From: Acidobacteria bacterium Ga0077551
GTDB lineage: Bacteria > Pseudomonadota > Alphaproteobacteria > Caulobacterales > Hyphomonadaceae
NCBI GenBank assembly: GCA_001464545.1
Contig: LNFC01000023.1
Span: 1-64,000, forward strand
Reading direction: 5' to 3'
DNA: 64,000 nucleotides
Positions 1 through 6,701 of this stretch are shown one piece after another (positions within the stretch are counted from its first letter, which is position 1; each line of letters opens with the position of its first letter). A model generated the notes under the pieces. That model did not search any database and was not told the origin of the DNA. It saw nothing but the letters and a program-made list of their open reading frames with translations. The translations under genes and the position numbers were made by a program.

Positions 1-2
1 CC

Positions 3-539
3 CGCCAATGGGATCTGTTCTACGCGATTGCGAATGCAACGGCGCGGCAGAACGGTCTTAATGAATCCGGCGGTAAGTCCATACTGCAGTCGGTGCCCGG
101 TGTTGCTCCCGTGCCGCCGCAAACAAATACTATCGGCAGATCTGTTGACGTTCTGGTGGCTGAAGACAACGCGGTGAATCAAACCGTCATACGTGCCCTT
201 CTTGGCTCGCTGGACCTGACCTATGAGATCGTCAATGACGGAGAAGCTGCTGTTTCAGCTTGGAAACAATTGAGCCCCAAAGTCATCCTGATGGACATCT
301 CCATGCCGAAGATGAGCGGCATTGAGGCGACGGCCGCGATACGTGAAATTGAGCGGCAGGAAGGTCGAGAGTTTACGACACGGATTGTAGCAGTCACCGC
401 GCACGTCTTGAATGACAGTGAATCACGCTATCGCAGTGCCGGGATGGACGGCTTCGTCTCGAAACCAATCGTCCTCGACGCACTGAAAGCAAACCTCGCG
501 GTCTGGCTCGGACGGTCTCTCGAACGCAGGTCTGCTTAA
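3..539 (+). CDS. Response-regulator receiver domain, C-terminal end of a protein cut by the window edge
   Basis: The frame is open from the left edge of the window, so the true start lies upstream; the first internal start is a GTG at 93. The visible part is one CheY-like receiver domain. Numbered from that GTG, it has the acidic pair in AEDNAVNQ (residues 23-30), the phospho-acceptor Asp in ILMDISMP (about residue 68), the Thr/Ala switch in VAVTAH and the conserved Lys in VSKP. The EDNxxNQ signature is typical of receiver domains at the C-terminus of hybrid histidine kinases, so that is the likeliest parent protein (inference). It would accept phosphate from a kinase core or pass it to a phosphotransfer protein. 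It ends 370 bp before the next gene. Confidence 0.85.
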   Translation, partial: RQWDLFYAIANATARQNGLNESGGKSILQSVPGVAPVPPQTNTIGRSVDVLVAEDNAVNQTVIRALLGSLDLTYEIVNDGEAAVSAWKQLSPKVILMDISMPKMSGIEATAAIREIERQEGREFTTRIVAVTAHVLNDSESRYRSAGMDGFVSKPIVLDALKANLAVWLGRSLERRSA

Positions 540-739
540 CTCTCTGTGCCGGCGGCATGGCTTCATCATTTCGCATCATTGGTTTCAGCGGTGCGATGTC
601 AGCGGACGCGGCTTTGAGCCAGGGGAAGCGGCATTCAGTGCTGTGCCCCCCGATACTTGATCCGTTTGAAGTCACAGCCGGTTCCGCCCGAAGAAGCTGG
701 AATCCTACAAGCCGGTCATCCGTCCGTAAGACCATGACG

Positions 740-850
740 TCCGACTTCGGCGATCTCCTGCCTGGTTTCGGCTAGGCGGCCGAAGGGCGGTACTGAGGCG
801 ACCGTGCCGGACGCCCAGCCCAATAATCGGAGCCGACATGACCCACTTCG
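740..850 (+). repeat. Intergenic repeat family R1, copy A
   Basis: Longest copy of a degenerate repeat that recurs in the first 5.2 kb. It has arms CTTCGGC (745-751) and GCCGAAG (779-785), a middle block TGAGGCGACCGTGCCGG and an end block resembling ATCGGAGCCGACATGACCC (about 825-843). The last two blocks recur in other copies near 1380, 2961, 3541 and 5007. The 540-909 stretch that contains it has no convincing gene; a 72-codon open frame at 557-775 runs into the repeat and is not supported. Confidence 0.6.
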
Positions 851-909
851 GAAGGTCCCGGCAGCTGGGCTGACTAGGAGACGGAAGCGAACTTCAATAA
901 CGTGTCTCG

Positions 910-1335
910 ATGACAACCTCGGAAGATCAACTAGCTGATTTCCTCAAGCAGGCTAGCGATTTTGAACGAGCCGTGCCGGATGGTGCGGACCTGTTCAAAG
1001 CCATGGGTGTTACCGGTGATGACGCATTCGAACTCATGGACAGCTTCTTCGCCGCCTTCGAAATCGACGCATCAGAGTACAGGTGGTATTTCCATCATGC
1101 GGAAGAAGGGATGAACGTCGGTGGCTTGGTGTTCAAGTCACCCGATCAATGCGTGGACTATATCCCGCTGACCCCCGAGATTTTGAAGGAAGCCATAAAG
1201 TCGAAGCAGTGGCCGATACGCTACCCTGAACACTCGCTTCCAAAAGTGCGTGGCGACATGCTCATCAACCAAGTTCTGATGGTGGTTGGCGGCGCCGGAC
1301 TTTTGTTTTTCCTCTGGACTCGCTTTGTCACCTAG
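910..1335 (+). CDS. DUF1493-like protein with a C-terminal membrane segment
   Basis: 141 residues. Residues about 20-65 carry an acyl-carrier-protein-like helical pattern, GDDAFELMDSFFAAFEI followed by YRWYFHHAEEG, which is the signature I associate with the DUF1493 family (family knowledge, no search run). The far C-terminus (about residues 118-137) is a hydrophobic helix ending in WTRFVT, so the protein is probably tail-anchored with its soluble part in the cytoplasm. The function of the family is unknown. The stop codon is followed directly by a divergent copy of the R1 intergenic repeat. It stands alone, with no operon partner on the same strand. The ATG at 910 gives the expected family N-terminus, although the upstream ribosome-binding site is weak. 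Confidence 0.7.
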   Translation: MTTSEDQLADFLKQASDFERAVPDGADLFKAMGVTGDDAFELMDSFFAAFEIDASEYRWYFHHAEEGMNVGGLVFKSPDQCVDYIPLTPEILKEAIKSKQWPIRYPEHSLPKVRGDMLINQVLMVVGGAGLLFFLWTRFVT

Positions 1336-1410
1336 CGGCGATCTACGGCCTTGTGCCGGCGAAGGAACCGAATGGCAGGAATGAGGCGACATTGCCAGAA
1401 GGCGAAATCG
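1335..1410 (+). repeat. Intergenic repeat family R1, copy B (divergent)
   Basis: Starts at the stop codon of the DUF1493-like gene. It keeps GGCGATCTACGGCC, CCGAATGGC and TGAGGCGACATTGCC in the same order and spacing as copies A and C, but the first arm is eroded. Confidence 0.45.
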
Positions 1411-1434
1411 ATTGTTGGAGCAGGCTTGGGCCGT

Positions 1435-2757
1435 TCAAGATGTAATAGCCATGGGCTTTCTCTCAGCGGAGACCACCTTGGCTAGCGGGTCGCTGCGATG
1501 GGTTGAGAGCCAGGTTTTTTTGCCCGCTTCGTCTGCCCGAACGTATTCACCCAGCGCCGGTCGCCCCACCATTTGGCCGAGCTGATCGACAAGCTTTACC
1601 CAAGACGGATTTGCTGCGGTGAAAGAGCCTTTGCTCAAGTCTTCGGCGTGGATCAAATTGAAAGGTGGCGTCAGGTCGCACGGCTCCAAAATGCATGCGC
1701 ATAGCACGCCGCGCTGGCGTCCAATGGTCGCTTCCGCACGGACCCAATCAGAGGCGTTTGCGCCGGGGGACCAACAAACGAGCACCGCCTTCGCTGCGCG
1801 CACCTGCTGATTGATTTCATCGTCGAAAGTTTCTCCAGAGGCCAGATGAGCATCAAACCAAACCTCGAATTTCAGTTCACGCAGCGCGTCGACCATGGCC
1901 TCGACGCGCGGACGTTCCTCGCGTTTGTAGGAAACAAACACATCCGGTGTGAGATTGGCGCGAGACGCCGCCGTTTCGAAGAGTTTGCGGTGAGCAAGCG
2001 CAAGACAAAGCGGGACACCGACGACAGCAAGAGCTTGGACGCCGGAGAACGATTCCAAAAAAATGGTCGATGAGAACGTATTCGCATCGCCGAGCGTGCG
2101 TTCGATTTCGAGGCCAACGTTCCAGGCGATGTCAGTAATGCCGAGCGCCAACACGGCAAAAGTTAGCAGCCTGAAGGAGATGTGGCGCGGCGAGAAAAAG
2201 GACAAGACAAGGAAGAGAATGACCCAGACGGCGTACAGCGCGAAATCCGGTACGATAAAAGGGTCACCCCAACGCATGTCGTACACCCAATAGCGAAGGG
2301 AGCTCCCGAAAGTCGCTATCCAGAAAAGTCCAAGCATGGCCAAAATTGGCGCTTGACGCGAACGAGCGAAGATCGCCGCAGCAGTCAATGGGAGGATAGC
2401 AATTAGCGCGAGCCAGTCCAACTCGGCGCTGCCAGGCTTCGGAATTCGATAACTGATAAACTCATCAACCTCAACGATCGCGCCGAAGAAGATTAGAAAC
2501 GCACCAGTAACGGCTGCCACTACTGACAACTGATATCGTCGGAAAAATGATCCGAGGATAATGCAGATCAGACCGGTGCCGGCTGCCAACATTCCCAGCG
2601 CTCTATCCGCGTAGCTAAACTCGCGGACGAGGCTGGCGCCAAACATTACAGCCACGGTGCCAACGAGGCCGAAAGCGAAAACCCGCCAGAAATTGTAGGA
2701 CCAAGCCGCAGCTGCGACAGCGCCGAAGCCGACCAAACTTAGGAAATAACCCACCAT
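1435..2757 (-). CDS. Polytopic membrane protein with C-terminal TIR domain
   Basis: 440 residues from the ATG at 2757, which is preceded by GGGAGAAAAGT; a GTG eight codons upstream is a poorer start. About nine hydrophobic segments fill residues 1-255. A TIR domain follows (about 271-392): DVFVSYKREE, then FEVWFDAHLASGETF, AVLVCWSPG and SDWVRAEA. The Glu in SDWVRAEA (about residue 342) sits where NAD-cleaving TIR enzymes carry their catalytic Glu. Bacterial TIR domains commonly hydrolyse or cyclise NAD+ in phage defence (family knowledge); a membrane sensor joined to a TIR effector is an inference here. No Thoeris, CBASS or other partner gene lies beside it. It lies between small orphan genes and R1 repeats in the low-GC end of the window. 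A C-terminal tail of about 45 residues is not recognised. Confidence 0.8.
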   Translation of the reverse strand: MVGYFLSLVGFGAVAAAAWSYNFWRVFAFGLVGTVAVMFGASLVREFSYADRALGMLAAGTGLICIILGSFFRRYQLSVVAAVTGAFLIFFGAIVEVDEFISYRIPKPGSAELDWLALIAILPLTAAAIFARSRQAPILAMLGLFWIATFGSSLRYWVYDMRWGDPFIVPDFALYAVWVILFLVLSFFSPRHISFRLLTFAVLALGITDIAWNVGLEIERTLGDANTFSSTIFLESFSGVQALAVVGVPLCLALAHRKLFETAASRANLTPDVFVSYKREERPRVEAMVDALRELKFEVWFDAHLASGETFDDEINQQVRAAKAVLVCWSPGANASDWVRAEATIGRQRGVLCACILEPCDLTPPFNLIHAEDLSKGSFTAANPSWVKLVDQLGQMVGRPALGEYVRADEAGKKTWLSTHRSDPLAKVVSAERKPMAITS

Positions 2758-2937
2758 ACTTTTCTCCCGCCTTGAGTACACGGGAAGCCGACTTGTGGTT
2801 TCTTGTCCATATATTTCATTCTGAATTCCGAGCGAGCTGGGCTTTTTAATCGACCTCGGCTTGATGCGTTCTTCGGGGTGACATGAACCTCGATTGGTCC
2901 GGCGTCCATTTGGAGCATTGTCAGCGGTCTGTCATTC

Positions 2938-3063
2938 GGCGACAGGCGGTCGATGACCGGATTCGGCGATGTCGAGCCTGGCGATGGTGAGGCGGCTGAA
3001 TGACAGGACTGGGGTGCCCTTGCCGTTCCCTGAACCGCACGAAGTGAGCCGACCTGGCTCTTG
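2938..3063 (+). repeat. Intergenic repeat family R1, copy F
   Basis: Contains ATTCGGC (2961-2967) facing GGCTGAAT (2994-3001) with one G-T pair, GTGCCCTTGCCGTTCCCTGA, and the end block GTGAGCCGACCTGGCTC (3044-3060). It occupies most of the 2758-3106 gap upstream of the secreted protein gene; the rest of that gap is AT-rich and probably holds the promoter of the TIR gene. Confidence 0.6.
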
Positions 3064-3106
3064 GCGGAAGCTTGTAGGCGGCGGGCAGCCTTGCTACTCG
3101 ACCTTT

Positions 3107-3538
3107 ATGAGCAGGATACTTGTGGCACTGGTCGCCGTAACGTCGGCACTCGCTGTGGCGCCGTCGGCGTTTGCGCAGAAAACAGTTTCTGAGGCCATGG
3201 TTCGAGCAATCGAGAACCAGATGGTGATGCCACGGCGGGCCAAAGAGTTGGAGCTCTATGATCGCTATTACGCATACGATCATGTGAGTGGGCGCGAGGT
3301 GATTGCTGGAGTTTACGTTCTTCGCAAGTCTTCGGAGGCAAGAGTGGTTGATGGCGCTGCGCCAGTGCCAAACGTCAAGAACGCATTCACCACTCCGCAA
3401 GAGTACATGCCCCCGATAGTGGACGGTGGCTGCTCGGTTGTTCGCCTTTATTTTGACCTGACGACTGAGAGTTTAATCTGGATCAGGAATGAAGGCTCGG
3501 ACGCATTTGAGCTAGGTGTCTGTAACGGACACGCCTGA
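3107..3538 (+). CDS. Secreted protein of unknown function
   Basis: 143 residues from the ATG at 3107. This start gives a standard Sec signal peptide (hydrophobic stretch about 4-18, cleavage after APSAFAQ), while the longer open frame would translate an R1 repeat copy. The mature part of about 120 residues has two Cys (in GGCSVV and GVCNG) that could form a disulphide in the periplasm, and a central segment YDHVSGREVIAGVYV. I recognise no family. The R1 repeat copy C begins right after its stop codon, repeating the gene-then-repeat layout of its neighbours. Confidence 0.6.
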   Translation: MSRILVALVAVTSALAVAPSAFAQKTVSEAMVRAIENQMVMPRRAKELELYDRYYAYDHVSGREVIAGVYVLRKSSEARVVDGAAPVPNVKNAFTTPQEYMPPIVDGGCSVVRLYFDLTTESLIWIRNEGSDAFELGVCNGHA

Positions 3539-3540
3539 AC

Positions 3541-3650
3541 GTCTCCTTTCGGCGATCTCCGGCCTGGTTACCCTGATACGGCCGAACGGCTGAGCTGAGG
3601 TGACGCTGCCGGTCGCTGAACCTGAAACATAATTCCGACCTAGGTCGCAG
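3541..3650 (+). repeat. Intergenic repeat family R1, copy C
   Basis: Begins two bases after the preceding stop codon. The arms TTCGGC (3548-3553) and GCCGAA (3581-3586) can pair. The blocks GGCGATCTCCGGCCTGGT and TGAGGTGACGCTGCCGGT match copy A with few changes, and a CCGACCTAGG block closes the element. Confidence 0.65.
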
Positions 3651-3692
3651 CTGCCATTTACGGTGGCGGTGTGATCCAGTAAAATTTCACTC

Positions 3693-4049
3693 ATGACCCG
3701 CACATGGATCAATCCTGAGAATTCGTTTTGGCGCAACGCGGCTGGCGTTGTTGCTGCGGCGATCATCATTCCGATCGCGACTGTCGTGAAGCTGATTTCG
3801 ATGCCATTCGAGCGGCCAGTCAAACGAACGGCGGCCGAAGTGGCTCAGTACCTACGCGGCGTTATCAACGATTCGGATGGCAATTGGGATTGGGATGAGT
3901 TCACTAGCGTTCCGCTCTCCGATCCAAGCTTAGAGTCGATCAGGCAACGGGCGGCTAGCGTGGAAATGCCGGTCACCGAAGAAGGGCGACGCACGCTCGT
4001 TGCGTTGCTTAGGGAAGCAGAGGTCGCGAGTAAAATCCGGCGGGCTTAA
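3693..4049 (+). CDS. Small membrane protein of unknown function
   Basis: 118 residues with one hydrophobic segment at about 16-36 (AAGVVAAAIIIPIATVVKL), so probably a single-span inner-membrane protein. The soluble part contains DGNWDWDEFTSVPL followed by DPSLESIRQRAA. I recognise this as a recurrent pattern in small uncharacterised proteobacterial proteins, but I can give no function. The start at 3693 places the membrane helix near the N-terminus as expected. It is followed at once by a decayed R1 repeat and preceded by copy C, so it sits in its own repeat-bounded unit. Confidence 0.65.
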   Translation: MTRTWINPENSFWRNAAGVVAAAIIIPIATVVKLISMPFERPVKRTAAEVAQYLRGVINDSDGNWDWDEFTSVPLSDPSLESIRQRAASVEMPVTEEGRRTLVALLREAEVASKIRRA

Positions 4050-4130
4050 GAGTCCGCTCTCGACGATCTTCCGCCTAGTGATGATGTGACTGAACCACAG
4101 GATAGAGTCGATCCTGTAAGACACCTAAAT
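4049..4130 (+). repeat. Intergenic repeat family R1, copy D (decayed)
   Basis: The first part GTCCGCTCTCGACGATCTTCCGCCTAG (4051-4077) follows the R1 5' block with several changes; later blocks are not clear. The nearby stretch 4197-4227 holds nested arms CTAGC/GCTAG and CCTTA/TAAGG that could form a hairpin, without a T-tract on either strand. Nothing else is seen between 4050 and 4268. Confidence 0.35.
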
Positions 4131-4268
4131 CAATGATCGGAATCCATCTGGCCCTTAGCTGTCTGTCGTAAGTCTAAGGAGCCTGACTTGTGACACCTAG
4201 CCAAACCTTAAACCATGTAAGGGCTAGACTCGTAAAATGAATGAGGGACGCGAAGAGCTCAGCTCAGG

Positions 4269-4832
4269 CTATGAACACGACTCAAGAACAAAAAACTCGT
4301 CGTTGCTGTCGTCTGCGAGTCGCGAACTGATTTCTGCATCTGTTGGTCGGCTATCAAATGCTAGTCGCGAAAAGAGCAATGCCGGACGGTGATTGATGCT
4401 GCTGGATTGGGGCGAGGCAAGCCCGGACTCTGATTTGGCCCGTTGGACGATTTCCGAAGGTACCTCGGTAAAAACTGCTAAGGAAATTGAACCATCAGCT
4501 TCTTCAGTGAACCCTAAAAAAATGCGGGCCGTGCCGGCTGCCGGCCCTGATATGCGTGTTCCTTCCCAGCTTTCGACTCGGTCAATTCGAAATCTCGCAG
4601 GTTCTATCGATCCGGATTTGTCCCAAAACTCACCATTTTGTATCAACACATCCTTCGCAACAGAGTCATCACATATTGCGGGCCCCATGGCGTACTCCCC
4701 TTCAATTGAAGGAAAGTAATCCTGCTCATGGCCCAAACTTGCTTGGTCGGGCGAACCGGCGACCCTAGAAACGGGAGCGCACGCGGCCGGTGCGATCAAA
4801 AGGATCCAAAGGAGGAAACCGAACTTTTCCAT
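4269..4832 (-). CDS. Exported protein of unknown function
   Basis: 187 residues. The N-terminus MEKFGFLLWILLIAPAAC is a signal sequence. Cys18 follows a poor lipobox (no Leu at -3), so it may be a lipoprotein or a normally cleaved secreted protein. The mature part mentions no family I know. It has the two-Cys pattern (one in AICDDS, one near the C-terminus in LESCS) that suggests one disulphide, and a segment GPAAGTARIFLGFTEEADGS. The start at 4832 has GGAAC 6 bp upstream. Codon use is distinctly less GC-biased than in genes beyond 16.5 kb. Confidence 0.65.
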   Translation of the reverse strand: MEKFGFLLWILLIAPAACAPVSRVAGSPDQASLGHEQDYFPSIEGEYAMGPAICDDSVAKDVLIQNGEFWDKSGSIEPARFRIDRVESWEGTRISGPAAGTARIFLGFTEEADGSISLAVFTEVPSEIVQRAKSESGLASPQSSSINHRPALLFSRLAFDSRPTDAEISSRLADDSNDEFFVLESCS

Positions 4833-5006
4833 GTAGCGTTCCAGTCGGAGGATTGGAGTTTAGCCGCAAAGACTGAGCTTAAGGTTGCTTCGCTGCGTTT
4901 AACTGTATCAACTGTACGATGGTCGATGACCGCGTCGCTTTGACGTGCGCTAGTTCCTCTGTCCGCATACGACTGGCAGCGATTTACTCCAAGCGTGGCG
5001 CAAATG

Positions 5007-5115
5007 ACCGCTCTCGGCGAGTCCTGCCTGGTGTATGTGAGGCCGCTAGACGGCACGATTGGATCGACCCTGCCGGTCCCTGCGTTTGACGATCGGAGCC
5101 GACCTGGCCCTAAAT
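5007..5115 (+). repeat. Intergenic repeat family R1, copy E
   Basis: Carries CTCTCGGCGAGTCCTGCCTGG (5011-5031), facing GCCG at 5042-5045, then GATCGACCCTGCCGGTCCCTG and GATCGGAGCCGACCTGGCCC (5091-5110). It sits between the exported protein gene (upstream region 4833-5006, nothing else seen) and the 3' end of the lipoprotein gene at 5143. Confidence 0.65.
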
Positions 5116-5142
5116 AGCCGCTCGGTCAGATTGGCTGAAAGG

Positions 5143-5532
5143 CTAGTTCCCCGCCTCGCCAATAGCGCCTTCAACGGCGGCCGTTGTTGCACATTGCACC
5201 AATGCCTCGCGGGTCTCGGCGTCAACATTGCCGGCTTTCTCGATGGCGGCCGGCAAGCCTTCACCGCTAAGACTTTCGCTCACGACATTCTTCAGCGCTT
5301 GCAGGTGCTCACCGGTGATCTCGGGCCCCAGGCTGTCCTGCACGCAGCCGCAGAATACTTCCGATTGCCCGGCCAGAACGCAGGCCGTCTTGGTATCCAC
5401 TGCGCCGCTGGCCGCCTCGAGCGCCTGCCCGCCGAGATCGAGCGCGCCCTGCTTCACTTGTTGTAGGTCGGCCGCATCGCCGCAGGCCGTAAGCACCAAT
5501 GCGAAACCGGCCACCAGAACAGTACGCATCAT
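5143..5532 (-). CDS. Small lipoprotein, near-identical paralogue of the gene at 43069
   Basis: 129 residues with signal peptide and lipobox (LVLTAC, Cys at about 17), so probably a membrane-anchored periplasmic lipoprotein. The mature part holds four further Cys: one in KTACVLAG, CGC as a pair in EVFCGCVQD, and one in LVQCATT. This resembles small Cys-pattern exported proteins of unknown role. It differs from the 43069-43458 product at only nine of 129 positions and lies in opposite orientation. Similarity extends about 25 bp past the stop codon (CTGACCGAGCGGCT shared) and into the ribosome-binding site. Two adjacent ATG codons are present; the second has better spacing. Confidence 0.8.
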   Translation of the reverse strand: MMRTVLVAGFALVLTACGDAADLQQVKQGALDLGGQALEAASGAVDTKTACVLAGQSEVFCGCVQDSLGPEITGEHLQALKNVVSESLSGEGLPAAIEKAGNVDAETREALVQCATTAAVEGAIGEAGN

Positions 5533-5714
5533 GTTTTCCTTCTTTCTTTTACGGCGATAGATCCGCCTTGTTCCATATGCGGATTCATGTGCGCAGCGCT
5601 ACGCAGATGAGCGCTAGCGACCGCGCCAGTCGCATCTTGATTCGAGGTAGACGATCTCGATCTTCGCTGACCAGCCGGCGCTGCCGGCTGTCAGGCAGCA
5701 GCGCCGGTCACGGA

Positions 5715-5993
5715 TCAGAAGTCGAAGATGTCACTGAGCCTCGACCGCTTCCGGCCGCCATCACGGCCACGGCTCCGTTCGTCATCATCGACAGCCCGGG
5801 CACGGAACGTCGCTCCGCCACTCGGGTGACCTCGTTCTTCATAGGCCTCTTCCTTGACGAGGGCGATGAGCTTTTCAAGCTCACCCTTGTCGAGCCAGAC
5901 GCCGCCCGTTGTGGGGCAAACATCGAACTCGATGCCGAAGCGGTGGATTTGGCGCATCGGCGCGCCGTCGATCGGTGAGTTCACAAGCGGCAT
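5715..5993 (-). CDS. zf-TFIIB-like protein with degenerate zinc ribbon
   Basis: 92 residues. The core FGIEFDVCPTTGGVWLDKGE (about 19-38) followed by LEKLIALV is the signature of the zf-TFIIB family of small bacterial zinc-ribbon proteins. The usual four Cys are reduced to one: the N-terminal CPxC is SPIDG here and the second CPxC is CPTTG. Zinc binding is therefore unlikely by the usual mode. The C-terminal tail is Arg/Asp rich and ends in LSDIFDF. The start at 5993 has GGAGG 10 bp upstream. It lies 3 bp after the YdcH-like gene in the same direction, so the two are probably cotranscribed. The palindrome around 5670-5690 (CAGCCGGC/GCCGGCTG) may end the transcript but lacks a T-tract. Confidence 0.7.
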   Translation of the reverse strand: MPLVNSPIDGAPMRQIHRFGIEFDVCPTTGGVWLDKGELEKLIALVKEEAYEERGHPSGGATFRARAVDDDERSRGRDGGRKRSRLSDIFDF

Positions 5994-5996
5994 GGT

Positions 5997-6257
5997 TCAC
6001 GCGCCTCCGTTGGGTTGGGGTTGATATGCCTGCGTCAGCCTGGCTGACGCCCTTGGGAAGCGAGATCGCTGGTCACCATTGGTTGGGATGCGCTTCTGAG
6101 TGATCGCCTCCTTCATCTGTTCTCGGCACTGCAGGCGGATCTTTTCGAGCCGAGCGATGAGCAGCGCGTCAGGACAAGGCGATTTCTGCGCGTCCTCGAT
6201 CTGGCGCTCTACGCCGGTATGGCGCCGGACAAGCGCATTGATGTATCTTGAGTTCAT
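5997..6257 (-). CDS. YdcH-like (DUF465) small protein
   Basis: 86 residues from the ATG at 6257, which has GAGGAGAGACCC in front; a longer open frame upstream lacks such a site. Residues about 10-55 (LVRRHTGVERQIEDAQ, then LLIARLEKIRLQCREQM) form the two-helix hairpin of the DUF465/YdcH family of small coiled-coil proteins, whose role is unknown. A polar tail of about 30 residues follows and is not part of the family core. It is first in a two-gene unit with the degenerate zinc-ribbon gene. Confidence 0.7.
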   Translation of the reverse strand: MNSRYINALVRRHTGVERQIEDAQKSPCPDALLIARLEKIRLQCREQMKEAITQKRIPTNGDQRSRFPRASARLTQAYQPQPNGGA

Positions 6258-6701
6258 GGGTCTCTCCTCTTGTGTGCATTCGGGAGAGGGCGACGCAGAG
6301 CGCTTTGGACAATTCCAAGCCTGCACCGGTTCTCCCGGTGCGGTCCGACATCACAGCAGCTTCCTATCTAGGTTGCTGCCGCCAGAGGGGCCCGGTCCGC
6401 ATGATGCAAAAGTGGTATGGAGCCGGGCTGCGTGCAAGTACGCGCTCAGAGGTTTTCGGGATGTTCATCAGAATTTAATGAGCAAAGGCGGCGACGACGG
6501 CGTAGGGGGAGCCGCCCTGCGCCTTGGTCCGCTCGACTAACAAGTTGCGGCCATCGAGCCCCGCTTTGTGCGTGCTGTCTTGAGATGCTAGTTTTCAACT
6601 CGATTTCTTCAGGGAGGAATACACGTGCGCTAGTTTGAGCGCATCGGCGTCAGCCTCACGGCTGCCGCCCCAACCGCTTCTTGGGCAGACAGGCGGTGCT
6701 T
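6258..6701. other. Intergenic stretch without recognised gene
   Basis: 444 bp upstream of the YdcH-like gene and downstream of the pyruvate kinase-like gene. Open frames here have no ribosome-binding site or family match. It should hold the promoter of the YdcH-like unit; I see no clear terminator hairpin. Confidence 0.4.

Noticed and set aside
557-775. A 72-codon frame after the first receiver gene
   Set aside because: It has no ribosome-binding site and runs into a repeat copy; composition is not protein-like.
4197-4227. Nested hairpin as a terminator
   Set aside because: Both strands lack a T-tract after the arms, so it is noted only as a possible structure.
740-5115. Integron attC sites as an explanation for the R1 repeats
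   Set aside because: No GTTRRRY/RYYYAAC core pair is seen in any copy, and no integrase gene is in the window. The cassette-like layout is kept as an observation only.
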